DNA of 64,000 nt from Butyrivibrio fibrisolvens (GTDB taxonomy: Bacteria > Bacillota > Clostridia > Lachnospirales > Lachnospiraceae). Of the stretch, positions 27,073 to 36,543 are shown one piece after another; the first letter of the stretch is position 1; the number at the start of each line of letters is the position of its first letter. The translations under genes and the position numbers were made by a program. The notes below the pieces were generated by a model. The model had not been told where the DNA came from. It did no database searches and was given only the letters and a program-made list of their open reading frames with translations. The stretch spans positions 2,356,001 through 2,420,000 of the forward strand of contig NZ_CP065800.1 in NCBI RefSeq assembly GCF_023206215.1. The letters run 5' to 3'.

Positions 27073-27098
27073 ACCCCTAATCTGGTATAGCACTGCTT

Positions 27099-27219
27099 GT
27101 GGTCTCGGATAATTCTGCATCAGGAGCAAATCTTCAGCCGCTGAAATATAGGATCGTTACTGATAGTAGTGAAGTAGATGCTCTTAATTCCTTAACCAGA
27201 TGGGCCAAGATGCTGAACA
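27099..27219 (+). pseudogene. Nitroreductase internal fragment
   Basis: The reading SDNSASGANLQPLKYRIV followed by LTRWAKML matches the S-A-x-N-x-QP-L-K FMN-binding segment of the nitroreductase family, but the enzyme head and tail are missing. It is followed by unrelated sequence and a terminator. Confidence 0.55.
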
Positions 27220-27254
27220 AAAATTTAACCCTTTTTACCATTAAATTGACATTA

Positions 27255-27289
27255 AAAGATACCGATAAAATAATCGGTATCTTTTTTTT
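27255..27289 (+). terminator. Terminator before the GT2 cluster
   Basis: AAAGATACCGAT pairs with ATCGGTATCTTT around an AAAATA loop with a long T-run. It isolates the pathway that begins at 27372. Confidence 0.9.
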
Positions 27290-27371
27290 ATCTCGAAATT
27301 ATTTATAAATAGGCTGGGATTTGTCATTTTCTCATCGGCGTTTTTATGCGATTTAGGTTAAGGAGGCATAG

Positions 27372-28460
27372 ATGTTTGATGTATCTGTAATTGTACCCAT
27401 GTATAACGCGAGGAAGTATATCGTAGACTGTGTTAACGGACTCCTTAGGCAGAGTCTTGATAGTGTTGAGGTTATTATAGTAAATGACTGCTCGAGTGAT
27501 GACAGCATGAAGCTTTGCAAAAAGCACTTTGGCAACAATGAGAGAGTACAGCTTATTGACCAGCCCAGGAATATGGGACCGGGAGCAGCAAGAAATGCAG
27601 GCATCGCCGTGGCCAGAGGAGAATACATCGCCTTTGCAGACAGTGACGATGCGGTAAGGCCAGATGCGTACAAAGCCATGTACGATGCAGCAAAAGAGGC
27701 TGATGCCGACGTTATTCATGTGACGGGAGCGCTGATACAGACAGTAGATGATGCTCCTGATAATTTAGGTATGCTTACAGATGATAAGCTTTACAGAGTT
27801 ACTCTCGATGAGGGAGACAGACCTGATAAGCTCACAATCCTTTCTGATAATGTAGAAGACAGGCTAAAAGAGTGGCATTTGCACCACATTCACTGGAGTA
27901 TATGGAATAAGCTCTACAGGCGCAGCTTTATTGAGGACAATAATCTTCGGTTTGGTGATACCAAGATGGCTGAAGATCAGGTTTTTTGCCTGGGGTGTCT
28001 TTTAAAAGCCAGGAAATATGCCAAGCTTCCGGGTGAGTGGTATCTGTACCGCATAGGAGGCGCGTCTCTAACAAGAGGTCAGAAGCAGGTTAAGACGCTT
28101 ATAAATGCGCTTACAACGCAGATGAAGATTACAAAGCTTATCGATGATACTGTAAAAGGCGTTCCATACCTTGAAAGTAACAAGAGCAAAATAGATGAGA
28201 TCAAAACCTATGTTCTAAATCTTTTAGAGTCCTCATATATCCAGCCTGCCTGCGGGAAAATCGGTGCAAAAGAGCTGTATGAATGCAAAGAGCTAAAGGA
28301 ACTGTTTAATAATAACTTTGGCGATCTTTCTGATTTTGCACTATTTGAGTTTTTAAATTCCCATGACGATGTTAAAGATGTTATTGACGTCAATGAGATG
28401 CTTAATATTCCGTCATTTTGGAAGAGCAGAAAAGAAGCTGAGGAAAAAGGAGCACAGTAA
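27372..28460 (+). CDS. Family 2 glycosyltransferase, first gene of the GH3/acyltransferase cluster
   Basis: GT-A enzyme motifs: VSVIVPMYNARKYIVDCVNGLLRQSL, IIVNDCSSDDS, QPRNMGPGAARNAGIAVARGEYIAFADSDDAVRPD (DSDD metal site) and HWSIWNKLYRRSFI. It is closely related to the enzyme at 38321 and to the N-terminal domain of the next protein. The stop and the next ATG overlap by one base, so the two are coupled. AAGGAGG lies eight bases before the ATG. Donor and acceptor unknown. Confidence 0.85.
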   Translation: MFDVSVIVPMYNARKYIVDCVNGLLRQSLDSVEVIIVNDCSSDDSMKLCKKHFGNNERVQLIDQPRNMGPGAARNAGIAVARGEYIAFADSDDAVRPDAYKAMYDAAKEADADVIHVTGALIQTVDDAPDNLGMLTDDKLYRVTLDEGDRPDKLTILSDNVEDRLKEWHLHHIHWSIWNKLYRRSFIEDNNLRFGDTKMAEDQVFCLGCLLKARKYAKLPGEWYLYRIGGASLTRGQKQVKTLINALTTQMKITKLIDDTVKGVPYLESNKSKIDEIKTYVLNLLESSYIQPACGKIGAKELYECKELKELFNNNFGDLSDFALFEFLNSHDDVKDVIDVNEMLNIPSFWKSRKEAEEKGAQ

Positions 28461-31030
28461 TGGGTGAAAAAGAATATCTGGTATCGGTTATAACACCGTT
28501 TCATAACACGAAGATAGAATTCTTTAAAAGAGGCTATGATTCCTTAAAGAGGCAGACACTTGGCTTTAAGAACATTGAGTGGGTGGTTGTTGTCCATAAT
28601 TCTGATGATTCATATGCTGATGCGGTACAAAAGCTCACCAAAGAAGATGACAATGTCAAAATATATATCCTGAATAATGACAAGAGGACACCGTCCAGCC
28701 CCAGAAACTATGCGCTTACAAAGGCACAGGGCAAATATATCGCTTTTCTTGATTCTGACGACTTTTTTACTGATGATGGTCTTAAGGAAGTTGTTGAAGG
28801 CATGGAGGAAACCGAGGCAGATATTGCAAGTTTCAGAGCAGAGACCCTTCCTGAGGATGAGACTGTCATTCAGGCAATTGATACAAGAGCAAGGTTTGAT
28901 CAGACGGTTCATATGCTTGAGTTCAAAAAGGGCGATGAAAAGCTCAATGACCTTATATATGCAGGTGGCCTTACTATCTGGAGTAAGCTCATAAGACGGG
29001 ATTTTCTGAGTAAATACAATATCGGCTTTTCCCTGGACATGAAATATGGCGAAGATGTCTGCTTTAGCATGGAATGTCTTGGTAAAGCCAAAAAGATCAT
29101 AATACTTCCTCAGACAATTGTATATGTGTACTTTATGAACCACGGCTCTCTTGCGCAGGATATGAACCACACACCCGAGAGCCTTTTAAAGCTTGCAAGT
29201 GACTTTGCAAACATTTTTGATGTGACTGTAAAGGGAGGCTTTAAGCTTGAAAAACTCGCGTGGCCAGTCCTTGGTTATCTTGCCGAGATGATGGCGATAA
29301 CACCTGGTCTTGACGATGAGTTTAGGAAAAGAATATACAACCTTATGCACAAATATTTTGGTATCTTAGGTCCTCTTGAGCCTGATGCCAAGTTCTTTAA
29401 TGCCCAGATGGCTGAACATTTCATGAAGCGTGCCCGCATGATAATTCTCGGAGAAGAAGATAATGATGAAATGGCGAAAAGTTCGCTCCTTCCAATACTT
29501 CTTGCAAATGCAGATACAGAATACGGGCAAAGGTATGGTTTTGGAAGTATACACAAGGTGGTGGATTACCAAAAGAAGGTGCCTCTTTCTGATTACAGTA
29601 TGTACAGGCCGCTTATTAAGCTTATGACCCGAATAGGAGAGAGTAACCTGATCTGCAAGGAGAAGGTAGTTGCCTATTCAAGTAAGCTGTGTCCTGACGG
29701 TGGAGAATTTCTGGTGCCTCAGACTGCGCCATTTGTTTCTGTATATCAGAATGTGCTGATTGAGGAGCTTAAAGCGGCCAGATACTCGACATTCCTAGCA
29801 ATAGAGAGTGCAGGAGAATCAGGGACTATCCGCTTTAATGATGGCGCACTACTTCATTCAGTTGCTGATACAGTTCTTGCTGGTATCAGGAAATCTGATA
29901 TCTATAATTCGCATGCTAGAAGTACTGAAAATAAGTATGGAACTATCACAGCGCCAGAGAGCGTATTATTTAAAAATCCCGGCGAGGATTTAAGATATGC
30001 AAAGCTTTTATTTGCGCTCGCAGACCCTGATGTCTCACAGATCATCGTGCCATTTACCGTAAATATCCTTGATATGGTGAGGTTCCTTAAGTGTATGTGG
30101 GAGATGCTTGTAGAGGATATTGCAAGCGGAAGAGTATCTGAAGTATCAGGTCTTGCTGAAGGCAGAAGGAAAGAGCTTTCAAAACTTTTGAAACCTTCAA
30201 AAAGGCGAGCAAAAGAGCTTAGAACAATTTTTGAACAGGGGTTTGAAAATGTATTGCCCAAAATCTGGAAAAATCTTGATCTTATAATTTCAGCAGGCTC
30301 CGGCGAAAATGCTGTTTATTCAAGGCAGATCATGAAGTATATAGGGAGCGTACCACTTGACTATGGCTATCTTGGCATTGCCGAGGGCATTATAGGAAAA
30401 GTATCTGCTCCCGGAGAAAATACCTATATCATTATGGAAAAAGATTCATTCCTTGAGTTTTTGCCGGAGGATTCAGATAAAGACAAGACATTTATAGCGT
30501 CAGAACTCGAGATATCCAAGCACTACGAAGTCATCATTTCGAACATGGCAGGACTTTACCGCTACAGAAGCGGAATCATAGTTGAAGCCACAAAGATACA
30601 GGACGGTCAGACCTATGTGCGCTACTGTTATGACAGAAAGGATGTAGTTACTGTTAGTGGTGTATCCATAAATACACTGTCACTCAGGCAGGCTGGTAAG
30701 AAGATAGATGAAGAAGCCGGTATGATAACTTACGATTATTGTCTATTTGCAAATGATAAAAAGAACTGCTTCGAACTCTTCTTAAAACCTGAAAAAGAGG
30801 GCAATTATAGTGCAAAGCTTGTTCAGGAGATTGCAGAAAAGGAGCTTTCAAAGGTGATACCGTCATATGGAAGAGCAAGAAAAGCTGGCAAGATTGATAA
30901 GATCAGGATCCATTTCCTTCCTTCAGCAGATGCTGACATTGTGAAGGGAAAAGCTCCAAAGCCAATCAGGATAATACACGCATCTTCTGATGAGAAGCTC
31001 TTTAAAACCTACAGGTTATACGAGGTATAG
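28460..31030 (+). CDS. GT2 glycosyltransferase fused to a GH3-like acyl-adenylate/amide synthetase domain
   Basis: Residues 1 to about 330 are a GT2 domain (VSVITPFHNTKIEFFKRGYDSLKRQTL, TPSSPRNYALTKAQGKYIAFLDSDDFFTDD). From about residue 338 the sequence follows the GH3 family of acyl-acid-amido synthetases: NADTEYGQRYGFGSI, KKVPLSDYSMYRPLI, a P-loop position reading SSKLCPDGGEFLVPQ, YLGIAEGIIG, SFLEFLPED and MAGLYRYRSGIIV. Active GH3 enzymes carry SSGT in the P-loop and a G-D after RYR; here these are SSKL and SGI, so adenylation may be lost or altered. Both domains are cytosolic. At 856 residues this is an unusual fusion and probably a central enzyme of the pathway. Confidence 0.7.
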   Translation: MGEKEYLVSVITPFHNTKIEFFKRGYDSLKRQTLGFKNIEWVVVVHNSDDSYADAVQKLTKEDDNVKIYILNNDKRTPSSPRNYALTKAQGKYIAFLDSDDFFTDDGLKEVVEGMEETEADIASFRAETLPEDETVIQAIDTRARFDQTVHMLEFKKGDEKLNDLIYAGGLTIWSKLIRRDFLSKYNIGFSLDMKYGEDVCFSMECLGKAKKIIILPQTIVYVYFMNHGSLAQDMNHTPESLLKLASDFANIFDVTVKGGFKLEKLAWPVLGYLAEMMAITPGLDDEFRKRIYNLMHKYFGILGPLEPDAKFFNAQMAEHFMKRARMIILGEEDNDEMAKSSLLPILLANADTEYGQRYGFGSIHKVVDYQKKVPLSDYSMYRPLIKLMTRIGESNLICKEKVVAYSSKLCPDGGEFLVPQTAPFVSVYQNVLIEELKAARYSTFLAIESAGESGTIRFNDGALLHSVADTVLAGIRKSDIYNSHARSTENKYGTITAPESVLFKNPGEDLRYAKLLFALADPDVSQIIVPFTVNILDMVRFLKCMWEMLVEDIASGRVSEVSGLAEGRRKELSKLLKPSKRRAKELRTIFEQGFENVLPKIWKNLDLIISAGSGENAVYSRQIMKYIGSVPLDYGYLGIAEGIIGKVSAPGENTYIIMEKDSFLEFLPEDSDKDKTFIASELEISKHYEVIISNMAGLYRYRSGIIVEATKIQDGQTYVRYCYDRKDVVTVSGVSINTLSLRQAGKKIDEEAGMITYDYCLFANDKKNCFELFLKPEKEGNYSAKLVQEIAEKELSKVIPSYGRARKAGKIDKIRIHFLPSADADIVKGKAPKPIRIIHASSDEKLFKTYRLYEV

Positions 31031-31042
31031 GAGGAACTTAAA

Positions 31043-32338
31043 GTGGAATTATCAAGGATAATCTCGGGCGAGATGTATTTCTATTTTGACGGGGCTTATT
31101 GTGGAATGAGGCAGGAACTGACATTTGATGAGGATATTGACGGGAATGTATTAAAAGAAGCACTTCTAAAGACTCAAAAGGTGCATCCATATTTAAAGTG
31201 GACCATCGAAGAAAAGGATGGCGAATTCTTCTATAAAGATACAGATACGGATACGACCCTGATTGAAGGGAATAAGGACATAGTACTTGGAACAGATGAA
31301 TTTGATGGTCATCTTATCGGCTTTTTGTACTATGGTAACAAGCTTCGTATGGATCTTTATCATGGCCTTACTGACGGTGTCTCATCAAAGAGGATAATGG
31401 AGACTTTGCTGTATCACTATTTTTCCATCAAGGATGGATGTGAGTACAAGGCAGATAACATTTTGATAAAAGAAGCTGATGAAAAGTGCGGATATTTTGA
31501 CGAGCCTTATGAAAAGGAAATCCCGCCTTTTACCCCAAATGATACACCTTTTGCTGCTCCGCCTGAAGATGAGATCTTCAGATTCTCAGAGCACGAAGAG
31601 GCTGATGCCAAAAGCTATGTCCAGTGCATCAGGATATCTGACAAGGATTTCATGAGTTTTGTAAAAGAAAATGATTCGTCACCTGCAGCAGCTTTTGCAG
31701 TGCTCATGAGCCAGACTATCCAGAAAATGTATCCAGACAATAAAAAGCAGGTCAAGATCAATGTGCCGATCAACCTAAGAAGCGTTCTTGGAGTTGACTA
31801 TACATTTAGAAATACAACAGGCGATGTGGCAATCTACTATGACCCTGATAAGCTTTTTAAGCTGGATATCAAGGACCAGTGCAAAGCTATGCGCACAAGT
31901 CTTAAAGAAAAGATGGCTCGTGATAACCTTCTGTCTGTAGCAAAATCGCAGGTCGATTTTCTTGGTATGTCAAAAGGCTATAAGGGCTACGACGCCAAGT
32001 ATGATATGTACAGCAGTATTCCGCTCCCACCATCAGACTCGATTTTTATCAGCTATATCGGGAAACTTAATGCTGATTCATACGATAAGCATATAACAGA
32101 TTTTTCGCTTATTAGCGGAGCCAGAGACGGAATAGTATTTAATATCTGTGACTGCGGCGGTGATTTTGTTCTGACATCCATGAAAAAGGGATCACTAAAA
32201 GGTTTTTCTGATGCATTTTGTGAACATCTTAAAACTTATGGGCTTGATGCCAGGGTGATGCCTGAAAAAGAAATAAAGCTTAAATATGTAGCGCTTAGAG
32301 AAAGACTTTCTCTTAAGGGAAAAAGATTATATGACTGA
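31043..32338 (+). CDS. Condensation-domain-like acyltransferase 1
   Basis: This 431-residue protein has a chloramphenicol-acetyltransferase-like fold, as in NRPS condensation domains, PapA proteins and alcohol acetyltransferases. The active-site motif HxxxDG is present as YHGLTDGVS (about residue 112). Later blocks include KVHPYLKWTIEE early, INVPINLRSVLG in the middle and SDSIFISYIGKL near the end. Such enzymes transfer an activated acyl group to a hydroxyl or amine. The start is a GTG with AGGAGG upstream. It overlaps the next gene by one base. Confidence 0.75.
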   Translation: MELSRIISGEMYFYFDGAYCGMRQELTFDEDIDGNVLKEALLKTQKVHPYLKWTIEEKDGEFFYKDTDTDTTLIEGNKDIVLGTDEFDGHLIGFLYYGNKLRMDLYHGLTDGVSSKRIMETLLYHYFSIKDGCEYKADNILIKEADEKCGYFDEPYEKEIPPFTPNDTPFAAPPEDEIFRFSEHEEADAKSYVQCIRISDKDFMSFVKENDSSPAAAFAVLMSQTIQKMYPDNKKQVKINVPINLRSVLGVDYTFRNTTGDVAIYYDPDKLFKLDIKDQCKAMRTSLKEKMARDNLLSVAKSQVDFLGMSKGYKGYDAKYDMYSSIPLPPSDSIFISYIGKLNADSYDKHITDFSLISGARDGIVFNICDCGGDFVLTSMKKGSLKGFSDAFCEHLKTYGLDARVMPEKEIKLKYVALRERLSLKGKRLYD

Positions 32339-33675
32339 TGTCTTTGATACATAAATTGTGTGCGGAGGAAATAGTCATGAGTACAGATATTGGAACAAAC
32401 AATAAGATGTTCCTGTTTTTATCAAGTGGAGGAAAGGCAGCAGTAATTGAGTACCGCTACCGTCTGACAGAGGATATATCCTATGATGCGCTTCTTGAAG
32501 CGACAAAGGATGCGGTAGAATCTTTTCCATACTTTGGTCTTAAGCCTGTAGTTGATAGGGAGGGAAAACTCGTCATGGAAGATAATGACGCTCCTATGCC
32601 TGTTTTTAAAAAGGACGACAGATTAAGAAATTTAGGATCAGAGGATACTTATAGATATCTGTTTCGTGTTCTCTACGGCGATGATGAGATCTATATTGAA
32701 GCATCCCATGGCATTGGCGATGGAAGAGGTATCATGGCCTTTTCACAGACGCTTATCTATTACTATCTTGTTCATACAGGAAAGACTATAGACACAGAAG
32801 GAATGATCTATACCAAGGCTGACCTGTCTGATAAGACTTTGACAGATCATCTTCTTGAGCGCATATCAGAGATAACACCGGAAAATAATGTAGAAGAGAC
32901 TTCTGTATCAAAAATCTTCTGTCCTACAGAAGAGAAGGTTATGAGCGGAACGCCATATACTAAGCGCCTTGTGCTTAGCTGGGATTTTAAAAAGCTGATG
33001 GATAAGATAAAACCTCTTGGCGCATCTCCTCTTACTTTTTTCCATGACCTTATATCAGGCACCATGTACGAGTATTATGACGTAAAAGATGCGACTGTAG
33101 TAGCAGATGTCCCTGTAGATGTAAGAGAAAAGCTGGGAAGCCGCGCACAGTCCAACTTTACCGTTAACATAAGCATACCGATTACAAGGGATATTATAGG
33201 AAAAGGAAGAGAAGAGCGTTACAAGTCGCTCAGAGATAAGCTTGGTGAAAAGACTAAGATAGAATATCTTGCCTATACCATGAAGGGCACTGCACAGTTC
33301 CTTACCATGATCGAACAGATTTCTCTAAGAGATGAAGCCATGCTACAGATGATGGAGAGTAAAGCTTCAAGTACGCAGGAACCTATGAGGAGCTATCTTC
33401 TGTCCAATATTGGTCTTATGAAGCTTCCTAAGGACATGATGCAATATGTAAAGGACTTTGATATCTATTTTACCAATCTTGAAGCCTCTCCTGTATTTAC
33501 AATGCTGACCTTTGGAGGAAAAGGAATGGTAATAGTCGGACAGAACTTTGAAGAGACGGGCCTTATCGATACTGTATATTCAAAGCTAAAGGCTATGGAT
33601 GTTGACGCAGATCTCAGGGACTATGGCCGATTTAAGATGGATGATGCAAATGTTAAGGGGTTTTTTTATTTATAA
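32338..33675 (+). CDS. Condensation-domain-like acyltransferase 2
   Basis: This is a paralogue of the preceding gene with the HxxxDG motif as SHGIGDGRG (about residue 123), ADVPVDVREKLGSR and YLLSNIGLMKLPKDM. Having two adjacent HxxxDG enzymes suggests two acylations or two different acceptors. The start overlaps the previous stop. An internal ATG at 32377 has a better GGAGG site and could be the real start, which would remove 13 residues. Confidence 0.75.
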   Translation: MSLIHKLCAEEIVMSTDIGTNNKMFLFLSSGGKAAVIEYRYRLTEDISYDALLEATKDAVESFPYFGLKPVVDREGKLVMEDNDAPMPVFKKDDRLRNLGSEDTYRYLFRVLYGDDEIYIEASHGIGDGRGIMAFSQTLIYYYLVHTGKTIDTEGMIYTKADLSDKTLTDHLLERISEITPENNVEETSVSKIFCPTEEKVMSGTPYTKRLVLSWDFKKLMDKIKPLGASPLTFFHDLISGTMYEYYDVKDATVVADVPVDVREKLGSRAQSNFTVNISIPITRDIIGKGREERYKSLRDKLGEKTKIEYLAYTMKGTAQFLTMIEQISLRDEAMLQMMESKASSTQEPMRSYLLSNIGLMKLPKDMMQYVKDFDIYFTNLEASPVFTMLTFGGKGMVIVGQNFEETGLIDTVYSKLKAMDVDADLRDYGRFKMDDANVKGFFYL

Positions 33676-33687
33676 CAGAGTAAATAT

Positions 33688-34767
33688 ATGAATAAGAGAG
33701 AAAATGGACTCGATCTGTTGAGAATCATTGCAGCGTATCTGGTTGTCTCGTTGCATGTCTGTACATTTGAAAGAAATCTGGTGTCAGACCTTGGAGAGCT
33801 TAATTTCAACTATCATTATTTTATGTTTATAAGGCAGATAACAACAAGTGCAGTAATTGTTTTTATCATGCTTTCCGGAGCGTTTGTTCTTAAGGCATCA
33901 TCCACAAAGGACATTGGCACATTCTATAAAAAAACCTGGAAAAAGCTTGGTATTCCGACAGTTATTTTTTCATTTTTTTACTGGCTGTTTAATGCGTTTG
34001 TTTATTGGAAAACAGGAATTTATGGATTGGCATATGGAATAGAAGATCTGACGTATCCTCAGGCTCTATTGTTCCAGGGAATAAGCTTTTTGAAAGGTAT
34101 ACCTTCTGAGCATATGTGGTATATGTATACGCTCATCGGATTATATCTTATGGCTCCTTTTGTTGCTCTTGGCAAGGAGAAGACAGGAGAAGCCGGCTTT
34201 AAAAAAATAGCATTTATAGTCTGCATCTGGGGCATAATCGATGCACTTGTAAATCCATCATCCCTTTTTTGGGGAATTGGCTATTGCGCACAGCTTCTTG
34301 GTGTATTCATGATGGGATATGTCGTTCATGAATGGGCGCTTGAAAGAAAAGGAAAAAATGGACTCGGATGTTTTCTTATTGTTCTTGCAACAGTCATAAC
34401 AGCTGTTGAGTATATTATTTTTCTGGCGATCAGGGATAATAGTACCTTGTTTAGTTATGTTACACCAATGGCCCCATATAACCTGATACTTGTGATCGCA
34501 TCCCTGGTTTATGTTGCCGGCTTTACCATCATTGATATAAAAAAGGACTTTGGATATCTTTCTCTTCTGACTTTCTGGGTTTATCTTCTTCATCCTGCAA
34601 TAATGATGGTATTATTTCTCATCGAGGAAGCTGCCTTCAAGGTTCCATATCTGGAAATTGGAAACTCAAGTCCGTTCCTTATTGGCACCGGTAATTCTAT
34701 TCTGGTATATGTTCTTTCTTTTGTCTTTGGACATGTGATCGAAAAATGTTCTTCAGGTAAAAAATAA
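33688..34767 (+). CDS. Acyltransferase family 3 membrane protein
   Basis: This polytopic membrane protein begins NGLDLLRIIAAYLVVSLHVC with the conserved Arg and His of OafA-type acyltransferases, followed by IMLSGAFVLK. About ten spans are visible, ending in a basic tail. It is 12 bases after the condensation-type gene and probably acylates an intermediate at the membrane, before or after flipping by the ABC exporter encoded next. Acyl donor and acceptor unknown. Confidence 0.8.
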   Translation: MNKRENGLDLLRIIAAYLVVSLHVCTFERNLVSDLGELNFNYHYFMFIRQITTSAVIVFIMLSGAFVLKASSTKDIGTFYKKTWKKLGIPTVIFSFFYWLFNAFVYWKTGIYGLAYGIEDLTYPQALLFQGISFLKGIPSEHMWYMYTLIGLYLMAPFVALGKEKTGEAGFKKIAFIVCIWGIIDALVNPSSLFWGIGYCAQLLGVFMMGYVVHEWALERKGKNGLGCFLIVLATVITAVEYIIFLAIRDNSTLFSYVTPMAPYNLILVIASLVYVAGFTIIDIKKDFGYLSLLTFWVYLLHPAIMMVLFLIEEAAFKVPYLEIGNSSPFLIGTGNSILVYVLSFVFGHVIEKCSSGKK

Positions 34768-34782
34768 AGAGGAAACAAGAGC

Positions 34783-36543
34783 ATGAAAAAAATAGCAGAG
34801 CTCCTTTCATTCAAAGAGTATATGTATATGCTTATCTGCGTCTGTTTGATCGTGGGGCAGGTATTTTTTGAAATAAAGATTCCTAACGTGATGGGAGAAC
34901 TAACTGATCTTGTCTATTCTGGAAAAGCAGATATTTCAGAGGAGATAAAATATGGAATCATAATGTTTGCATATGCTGGTTTGTCGCTTGTTTTTTCATT
35001 CCTTGTGGCTTATCTGGTTGCAAAAGTAGGAGCTGCGCTTGACAGAAGGGTGCGTAGACAGACTTTTACGAAGATCATAGATTTTTCGCTAAAGGAAGTT
35101 GGCGACTTTGGTACATCAAGCCTTATAGCCAGATGTACTACTGATATATATCAGATTCAGAATTTTTTTGTAAATGGTTTTCAGCCGCTAATTAAATCAC
35201 CGATAATGATCATCTGGGTTACTGCGCAGATCTCGGGCGCCAATGTCTATTACAGGAGTGCCACGATTACAGCGGTGGCCATACTTGTTGCGGTTTTGTC
35301 AGCTATTGCAATACTGGTTCTTCCAATAGTAAATAAGGCACAGTATGCCAAAGATGAACTTATTCGCATTGACAGGGAGCATCTGGATGGCATACGTGTA
35401 GTCCATGCATACAATGGCTATGAGAAGCAAAAAGAAAGATTTGAAGAGGCAAATAAGAGGATAACAGATCTTCTTCTTCGCTATGATAAGTCTTCAGCAC
35501 TATTTGCACCATTTTCTAATATGGTTATGTATTCACTTACTGTCATCATATACATAATGGGCGCATATATTGTTGCAGACTCAGCCAAGAGCCTGCGTTC
35601 AAGCGTCAGCAATGAAATGATCGTCTTTGTGTCGATGCTTTCTATGCTTATTAGCAGTTGTATATATCTGATCATTATTATGGTTCTTTTGCCTAATGCA
35701 TCTGTTTCGCTTAAGCGTATTGCACAGGTTTTAAATAAAAAGACCATGATTATGGATCCGGAGGAGGCATTTGCAAAAGATCCTGCAATATGCGGAACTC
35801 TGGAATTCAGAAATGTTAGCTTTATGTATCCTGGAAGCCGTGAATATGCTATCAGAGACATATCCTTCAGGATGGAAAAGGGCGAGACTGTTGCGATTGT
35901 TGGAGGTACAGGCAGTGGCAAGACGACACTTTTAAATCTCATACCAAGGCTGTATGAAGCGACAGAAGGAGAAATTTTAGTTGACGGCGTTGATATTAAG
36001 AAGATGAAGCTTAAGGATCTTCGAAATATCTTTGGCTATGTTCCGCAAAAGAGCTTCCTTTTTTCCGGAACGATCGTTTCAAACATTGATTTTGGCGACA
36101 ATGGTAAGTTGAAAAAGACTATTGAGGAGATAGTAAAAGCGTCAAAGCTTGGAAAAGCAGATGAGTTTATAAGAGCAAAGGAAGGCGGGTATAATGCGCA
36201 TGTTGAGGAGGGCGGTTCGAACTTCTCTGGTGGACAGAGGCAGAGACTTACAATCTCAAGAGCTATCTGCCGCGATCCTGAGATATTCCTCTTTGATGAT
36301 TCCTTCTCTGCTCTTGATTATAAGACTGACAAGACTGTGCGAGAGGGACTTAAGGAAACTCTTTCCGGTGCTTCGGTACTGATGGTTGCACAGAGAATAT
36401 CCACTATCAGAAGCGCAGACAGGATTATCGTCCTTGATAATGGAAGAATGGTCGGAATGGGTACTCATGATGAGCTTATGACAAGCTGTAATGTATATCG
36501 TGAGATTGTCCTTTCACAGACGGATACGGAGGCGACCGGATGA
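34783..36543 (+). CDS. Heterodimeric ABC exporter subunit with degenerate ATP site
   Basis: This type IV (B-family) half transporter has six membrane helices, then an ATPase with Walker A GGTGSGKTT, Q-loop YVPQKS, signature NFSGGQRQRLTISRA and Walker B IFLFDDSFSALD. The residue after Walker B is Asp rather than the catalytic Glu, and the switch is AQRIST instead of AHRIST. This subunit therefore supplies the intact signature to its partner and has a non-hydrolysing site of its own. Its stop overlaps the next ATG (ATGA). It probably exports the acylated product of the cluster. Confidence 0.85.
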   Translation: MKKIAELLSFKEYMYMLICVCLIVGQVFFEIKIPNVMGELTDLVYSGKADISEEIKYGIIMFAYAGLSLVFSFLVAYLVAKVGAALDRRVRRQTFTKIIDFSLKEVGDFGTSSLIARCTTDIYQIQNFFVNGFQPLIKSPIMIIWVTAQISGANVYYRSATITAVAILVAVLSAIAILVLPIVNKAQYAKDELIRIDREHLDGIRVVHAYNGYEKQKERFEEANKRITDLLLRYDKSSALFAPFSNMVMYSLTVIIYIMGAYIVADSAKSLRSSVSNEMIVFVSMLSMLISSCIYLIIIMVLLPNASVSLKRIAQVLNKKTMIMDPEEAFAKDPAICGTLEFRNVSFMYPGSREYAIRDISFRMEKGETVAIVGGTGSGKTTLLNLIPRLYEATEGEILVDGVDIKKMKLKDLRNIFGYVPQKSFLFSGTIVSNIDFGDNGKLKKTIEEIVKASKLGKADEFIRAKEGGYNAHVEEGGSNFSGGQRQRLTISRAICRDPEIFLFDDSFSALDYKTDKTVREGLKETLSGASVLMVAQRISTIRSADRIIVLDNGRMVGMGTHDELMTSCNVYREIVLSQTDTEATG

